A stretch of 40,752 bases of DNA from Chloroflexota bacterium (GTDB lineage Bacteria > Chloroflexota > Anaerolineae > Anaerolineales > Villigracilaceae): contig JACRMH010000068.1 of NCBI GenBank assembly GCA_016219545.1, positions 1-40,752 of the forward strand, read 5' to 3'. The notes under the pieces were generated by a model. The model saw only the letters and a program-made list of their open reading frames with translations. It was not told the origin of the DNA and did not search any database. Below, piece after piece: positions 40,441 through 40,752 of this stretch. Both the position numbers and the translations under genes were made by a program. Every line of letters begins with the position of its first letter. The first letter of the stretch is position 1.

Positions 40441-40752
40441 ATGACGAAACCCTCCTCCTTTCAAGAAATCATCCTCAAACTACAAGACTTCTGGGCATCG
40501 CACGGATGCCTGATCACACAGCCCTACTATACCCAGGTCGGTGCAGGGACGATGAATCCTGCCACCTTCCTCCGCGTGCTCGGACCCGAGCCGTGGAACG
40601 TGGCGTACGTCGAGCCGTCTGTCCGCCCCGATGACGGGCGTTACGGCGAGAACCCCAACCGCTTCCAATTGCACACCCAGTATCAGGTCATCCTCAAGCC
40701 CGACCCAGGCAATCCGCAGGAACTCTACCTCGAGTCGCTCAAAGCCCTCGGC
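40441..40752 (+). CDS. glyQ: Glycine--tRNA ligase alpha subunit (or alpha part of a fused GlyQS), 3' truncated
   Basis: The first 104 codons, running off the window end. SFQEIILKLQDFWASHGCLI, QPYYTQVGAGTMNPATFLRV, LGPEPWNVAYVEPSVRPDDG and RYGENPNRFQLHTQYQVILK are the highly conserved opening of the alpha chain of the tetrameric bacterial glycyl-tRNA synthetase, which attaches glycine to tRNA. Whether a beta chain follows separately or is fused cannot be seen. Confidence 0.96.
   Translation, partial: MTKPSSFQEIILKLQDFWASHGCLITQPYYTQVGAGTMNPATFLRVLGPEPWNVAYVEPSVRPDDGRYGENPNRFQLHTQYQVILKPDPGNPQELYLESLKALG

Noticed and set aside
1..40752. rRNA, tRNA or CRISPR loci
   Set aside because: No conserved rRNA blocks, cloverleaf with TTCGAxTC arm and CCA end, or regular repeat-spacer pattern was recognised when reading; a tRNAscan or CRISPR search would settle this.

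Overview
The window reads as a chromosomal segment of a member of the Chloroflexota, most likely class Anaerolineae. This is inference from gene style: short lipoproteins with low-complexity linkers, Ser/Thr kinases with Thr-Pro linkers and extracytoplasmic sensor domains, TIR and formylglycine-enzyme-like (SUMF1) modules, a DUF6391 protein, and many palindromic intergenic repeats. No rRNA, tRNA or CRISPR array was seen.

Bases 1-8.5 kb: the tail of an IS4-type transposase, an S9 prolyl-oligopeptidase-type hydrolase, several small or unknown proteins, a solitary DNA adenine methylase, an S10 carboxypeptidase homologue and a bifunctional sugar-phosphate isomerase. Bases 8.5-11.5 kb: a TetR repressor divergent from a LUD protein / F420-reductase-like / two-domain VOC dioxygenase operon, with two matching operator-like palindromes between them. 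Bases 11.6-21.8 kb: housekeeping genes (surE, an alkyltransferase-like protein, holA, DUF6391, tRNA-dihydrouridine synthase, a YdjM-like hydrolase, msrA, a TPR membrane protein, clpC) and a 49-residue lysine-rich protein with its own Shine-Dalgarno sequence and terminator.

Bases 21.9-29.9 kb hold two complete but dissimilar succinate:quinone oxidoreductase operons on the minus strand. The first is sdhCDAB with an E. coli SdhB-like [2Fe-2S] site. The second runs flavoprotein, two membrane anchors, FrdB-like iron-sulfur subunit. A type-1-copper lipoprotein on the plus strand lies between them. Every spacer longer than 50 bp inside both operons is filled by a palindromic repeat.

Bases 30-40.3 kb are an accessory, recombination-scarred island. 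It holds a coiled-coil membrane protein, a LuxR-type regulator whose promoter core contains a LexA-type palindrome, an intact TIR protein, two lipoproteins (one SUMF1-type), a TcmP/DUF5131 two-gene pair, and two transmembrane Ser/Thr kinases. Among them lie three truncated TIR N-termini, a remnant of a second DUF5131 gene, a 184-bp direct repeat, and two relics resembling REP-associated transposases. The best candidate for an undescribed system is this island: the TcmP/DUF5131 pair with TIR, SUMF1 and sensor kinases, possibly under DNA-damage control. The window ends inside glycyl-tRNA synthetase alpha.
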